Of a stretch of DNA of 64,000 bases, positions 61,187-64,000 are shown in pieces. The stretch comes from Parafannyhessea umbonata (GTDB lineage: Bacteria > Actinomycetota > Coriobacteriia > Coriobacteriales > Atopobiaceae). Made by a program: the position numbers and the translations under genes. Each line of letters begins with the position of its first letter. Position 1 is the first letter of the stretch. The notes under the pieces were generated by a model. That model saw only the letters and a list, made by a program, of their open reading frames with translations. It had not been told where the DNA came from and did no database searches. The stretch lies in assembly GCF_900111255.1 (NCBI RefSeq), contig NZ_FOGP01000006.1, positions 57,650-121,649 on the forward strand, given 5' to 3'.

Positions 61187-62050
61187 ATGAAGACGCGTCT
61201 TGGCACCGGAGCGCGCATCTACACGGCACTGCTGTTCCTCTTCCTCTACCTGCCCATCATCGTCATCGTCGCGTACTCGTTCAACGCCAACCCGGTCTCG
61301 TCCTCGGCCGACTTCACGGGTTTCACGCTCGACTGGTACCGGCAGCTTGGCGGCAACCACGAGATCTCGAAGTCGCTCGCCACGAGCCTCACCGTGGGCA
61401 TCCAGGCTGTTGCAGTCTCGCTCGTCATCGGCATCCCCGCGGCGCTCACCCTCTCGCGCTCGCACTTCCCCGGGCGCAGGGTCTTCGACCAGCTCAACCT
61501 CCTGCCGCTCCTGCTTCCCGAAGTCGTCCTGGGCATCGCGTTCATGTCGTTCTACGCCCTGGTCGGCATCCCCTTCGGCAACGTCTCGCTCGTGGTCTCG
61601 CACGCCACGTTCTGCATCCCCTACGTGGTCATCCTGGTATCCACGAGGCTCGCGGGCTTCGACCATTCGCTCGTCGAGGCCTCGCAGGACCTGGGCGCTA
61701 GCCCGCTGCGCACGTTCTTCTCCATCGTGCTTCCCGAGCTCGTCCCTGCCGTCGTCTCGGCGGCCGCCCTGGGCTTCGTCCTCTCGTTCGACGACGTGGT
61801 CATCAGCTTCTTCACGGCAGGCGCCACCAGCTCGACCCTCCCCGTACTGATTTACTCGCAGGTCAAGCTGCACCCGCAGCCCACGACCAAGGCGCTCTGC
61901 TCCCTCCTCATCGTCTCCCTCTCCGTGGCGGTAGTCGCCTTCTACCTCATCAGGCTCAGGCTCGAGAGGCGCGCACGACAGAGGGAGCGCGAGCGCGCGA
62001 CGACGCAGGCGGATGGAGGCGATGCACCCCAGCTCCAGGCAGCCGCATAG
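61187..62050 (+). CDS. potC: Polyamine-type ABC transporter permease (PotC-like)
   Basis: Membrane subunit of 287 residues with six apparent helices. YTALLFLFLYLPIIVIVAYS opens it; the EAA loop LVEASQDLGASPLRTFFSIV is typical of PotC. A charged Arg/Glu-rich tail (about 262-287) follows the last helix. The ATG begins at the base after the potB stop. The next gene starts 94 bases downstream. Confidence 0.92.
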   Translation: MKTRLGTGARIYTALLFLFLYLPIIVIVAYSFNANPVSSSADFTGFTLDWYRQLGGNHEISKSLATSLTVGIQAVAVSLVIGIPAALTLSRSHFPGRRVFDQLNLLPLLLPEVVLGIAFMSFYALVGIPFGNVSLVVSHATFCIPYVVILVSTRLAGFDHSLVEASQDLGASPLRTFFSIVLPELVPAVVSAAALGFVLSFDDVVISFFTAGATSSTLPVLIYSQVKLHPQPTTKALCSLLIVSLSVAVVAFYLIRLRLERRARQRERERATTQADGGDAPQLQAAA

Positions 62051-62144
62051 TCGCGCGGCCGTGGCGGCATAGTCAACACCAGCCAACCATCACACGCAAG
62101 ACAGCACGGCACGCACCATCCACGACACAGCAAAGGACCACACC

Positions 62145-63275
62145 ATGTTCAGACCCAACGCCTACCTCTCTAGATCACAGTTCCTCAGCCTTGCGGGCGG
62201 CAGCGCCCTCGGCGCCCTGAACGCAGGCCTCCTCTCGGGCTGCGGCTCAACCATCTCGACGTCTGGCTCGAGCGACTCGGGCAGCTCGGACGGCGGCAGC
62301 AAGGTCCTGAACCTCTACACCTGGCAGGAGTACGTCCCGCCCAAGGTCGTCGAGGGCTTCCAGGAGGAGACGGGCATCACCATCAACTACTCGTACTTCT
62401 CGACCTGCGAGGAGATGCTCGCGAAGCTCGAGGCAACCGGCGGCGCAGACTACGACGTCATCCTCACTACCGACTACAGCATCAAGATCGCGGCCGACGA
62501 GGGTCTGCTCCAGAAGATCGACGCCTCCAAGCTGAGCAACCTCAAGAACGTCGACCCACGCCTGCAGAAGCAGTACTTCGACCCCGACGGCGACCTCTCC
62601 ATCCCCTACTGGATCAGCTCGGCCGCCATCCTCTTCAACCCCGCGCGCACCAACCTCAGCTTCGAGAGCTTCGCCGACCTTGCGGACCCGTCGCTTGCGG
62701 GCAACGTCGTCGTGACCGACAGCGAGCGCGACATCATCGGCACCGCCATCGTGGTGAGCGGCGGCGACTTCAACACGCAGGACGTAAACGTCATCAAGGG
62801 CTCGAAGGAGTTCCTCGACAGGCTCAGGCCCAGCATCAAGGCGTTCAACACCGACTCGCCCGAGTTCGTGGTGACCAACGGCGATGCCATCGCCTCGTAC
62901 CACACGGGCGCCCAGGCCGTCGCCGGCGTCCTCGCAGACCCGTCGCTCAAGTTCACCTACCCCAAGGAGTCGACCACGCTGGGCATCGACGCGTTCGTCG
63001 TCCCGTCCCAGGCACCCAACCTCGACAACGTCTACACCTTCCTGGACTACGTGCTGCGTCCCGAGGTCGCGGCCACGGCCGTCGAGCACACCCACTACCA
63101 CAACAGCAACATCGGCGACGGCTTCAAGGAGGGCATCCAGGAGTACGTCGACCAGAACAGCGTCGCAATCATTCCCGACGAGATCCTGGACAACTACCAG
63201 CTGAACCAGAGCCTGACTGCCGACGCGCAGAAGGCGTACGACGACCTCTGGACCGAGTTCAAGCAGGGGGCATAG
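62145..63275 (+). CDS. potD: Polyamine-type ABC transporter substrate-binding lipoprotein (PotD-like)
   Basis: Lipoprotein of 376 residues. The lipobox GLLSGC puts the lipidated Cys at residue 33, preceded by RSQFLSLAGG. LNLYTWQEYVPPKVVEGFQEE and YDVILTTDYSIKIAADEGLL match PotD/PotF. Ser/Gly-rich linker follows the Cys. The acidic and Trp residues that bind polyamines in E. coli PotD cannot be placed confidently by eye. One base separates its stop from the hydrolase gene. Confidence 0.88.
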   Translation: MFRPNAYLSRSQFLSLAGGSALGALNAGLLSGCGSTISTSGSSDSGSSDGGSKVLNLYTWQEYVPPKVVEGFQEETGITINYSYFSTCEEMLAKLEATGGADYDVILTTDYSIKIAADEGLLQKIDASKLSNLKNVDPRLQKQYFDPDGDLSIPYWISSAAILFNPARTNLSFESFADLADPSLAGNVVVTDSERDIIGTAIVVSGGDFNTQDVNVIKGSKEFLDRLRPSIKAFNTDSPEFVVTNGDAIASYHTGAQAVAGVLADPSLKFTYPKESTTLGIDAFVVPSQAPNLDNVYTFLDYVLRPEVAATAVEHTHYHNSNIGDGFKEGIQEYVDQNSVAIIPDEILDNYQLNQSLTADAQKAYDDLWTEFKQGA

Positions 63276-63276
63276 C

Positions 63277-63807
63277 ATGGCAGACCAGACGACCAACCAG
63301 ATTGAGTCCCTGGACGAAGAGGGGTTCCGCACGAGCCTCGGCATAGAGGAGGCTCGCGACGAGCGTGCCGGTTGCGCGGAGTGGCTGTGGTACCTCGGAC
63401 GCAAGTGGCTCGCAGAAGAGAAGGGCGACGGCCCCCTGCACCAGGCCATCCGCCAAAGCGGTTACGACGCGGCCCACGGGCGCTATGCCGGCGTCAAGAC
63501 CACGCGCGAGTTCGCCAAGACCTTTACCGCAGAGCCATCCCGCTCGGTCCTCAAGCTGAAGACGCTCGAGCTCACCGATGACACGTTCGAGGTCGAGTTC
63601 AACGAGTGCCCCCTGGTGACGGCCTGGAGGGAGCTGGGTGCCACGCCCGAGGAGGTGGTCAAGCTCTGCGACATCGCCATGGAGGAGGACCGCGGCGCCA
63701 TCGAGGAGATCGGCACGCTCAATTACGAGCTGAAGGAGACCATCGCCGAGGGCAGCCACCACTGCATCGTAAGAATCACGGCAAAGCAGCAGGAAGCCCA
63801 GGCATAG
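63277..63807 (+). CDS. L-2-amino-thiazoline-4-carboxylate (ATC) hydrolase family protein
   Basis: Protein of 176 residues. The C-terminal half matches the ATC hydrolase family: FEVEFNECPLVTAWRELG (Cys111), VVKLCDIAMEEDRGAIEEIG (Cys131, Asp132, Asp138) and EGSHHCIVRITA (Cys163). The characterised enzyme of Pseudomonas opens the thiazoline ring of L-ATC to N-carbamoyl-L-cysteine, a step to cysteine. Many family members are untested. It starts two bases after the potD stop and is clearly part of the transporter operon. I infer that it acts on the imported compound. Confidence 0.78.
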   Translation: MADQTTNQIESLDEEGFRTSLGIEEARDERAGCAEWLWYLGRKWLAEEKGDGPLHQAIRQSGYDAAHGRYAGVKTTREFAKTFTAEPSRSVLKLKTLELTDDTFEVEFNECPLVTAWRELGATPEEVVKLCDIAMEEDRGAIEEIGTLNYELKETIAEGSHHCIVRITAKQQEAQA

Positions 63808-63913
63808 CGGCACGCACCACAAACGCAGCAGCAGGCGACTCGGACGCAAGCCAGGCAACGCCAACGCACCACCGACACAGACCAGCACAAAAGGCGGCCC
63901 CCATCACTGAACC

Positions 63914-63953
63914 GCCTCCCTTTTCTTGGACATGAGAAAAGGGAGGCTTCTTT
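63914..63953 (+). terminator. Terminator of the transporter-hydrolase operon
   Basis: Perfect 13-bp stem GCCTCCCTTTTCT / AGAAAAGGGAGGC with an 8-base loop, followed by TTCTTT. The GGGAGG of its right arm is also the ribosome site of the next ORF. Confidence 0.88.
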
Positions 63954-63954
63954 C

Positions 63955-64000
63955 ATGACCCGAAGAACTTTGTACGACGCCGCCACGAGGTCGAAAGCCG
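63955..64000 (+). CDS. N-terminal fragment of an unidentified protein
   Basis: ATG at 63955 opens a frame to the window edge (MTRRTLYDAATRSKA). GGGAGG lies eight bases upstream, inside the terminator stem. Too little sequence to identify the gene; the frame could also be chance. Confidence 0.35.
   Translation, partial: MTRRTLYDAATRSKA

Overview
The window is GC-rich, densely coded DNA with no rRNA, insertion sequence, prophage or CRISPR array. Three things point to an anaerobic, host-associated actinobacterium of the class Coriobacteriia (Olsenella/Atopobium/Collinsella type). First, there is the actinobacterial order uvrC-rapZ-whiA-gap-pgk-tpiA-secG. Second, there are many sugar PTS loci. 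Third, a superoxide-reductase-type domain is present. The species is inferred and cannot be fixed from the sequence alone.

1-9.5 kb carries what looks like a complete N-acetylgalactosamine route. A mannose-family PTS (IIA, a YajC-like protein, IIB, IIC, IID) imports and phosphorylates the sugar. NagA-type deacetylase (partial, at the left edge) and AgaS produce tagatose-6-phosphate. A PfkB kinase and a GatY-type aldolase finish the pathway. A GntR/UTRA repressor and a DeoR repressor flank these genes, and each has recognisable candidate operators.

9.5-15.5 kb holds a tRNA-binding OB-fold protein and a second mannose-family PTS (IIB, IIC, IID, no IIA). That PTS sits behind a degenerate ROK-type regulator and ahead of N-acetylmannosamine-6-P epimerase (nanE). 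A 3-methyladenine glycosylase (tag) follows. 16-22.3 kb holds a cytidine deaminase and a galactitol-type PTS operon (gatY-like aldolase, IIA, IIB, IIC, FGGY kinase), with a GntR regulator. 22.5-26.6 kb is an antiterminator-controlled operon: LicT, a beta-glucoside-type EIIBCA and an ADP-ribosylglycohydrolase homologue.

26.7-30.3 kb is accessory. It has an XRE regulator fused to a desulfoferrodoxin-like domain, a secreted M6-peptidase relative without its catalytic region, a lipoprotein and tRNA-Val. 30.4-37.5 kb has a small membrane protein, mnmA, a cysteine desulfurase, tRNA-Cys and tRNA-Gly. It also has a partner-switching pair (SpoIIE-type phosphatase plus a STAS/kinase fusion) and an ACT-domain protein. 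tRNA-Leu follows, then the oligopeptide transporter oppABCDF (38.3-44.4 kb).

45-58.6 kb is housekeeping: secG, gpmI, tpiA, pgk, gap, whiA, rapZ, uvrC, an ATP-grasp ligase, a FemX-like transferase and murJ. The last 5 kb is a polyamine-type ABC transporter (potABCD-like) fused by operon structure to an L-2-amino-thiazoline-4-carboxylate hydrolase homologue. It is preceded by a 29-residue Cys-containing leader ORF and strong hairpins. I consider this leader-transporter-hydrolase unit the best candidate for an undescribed system: possibly a cysteine-responsive import route for a sulfur compound.
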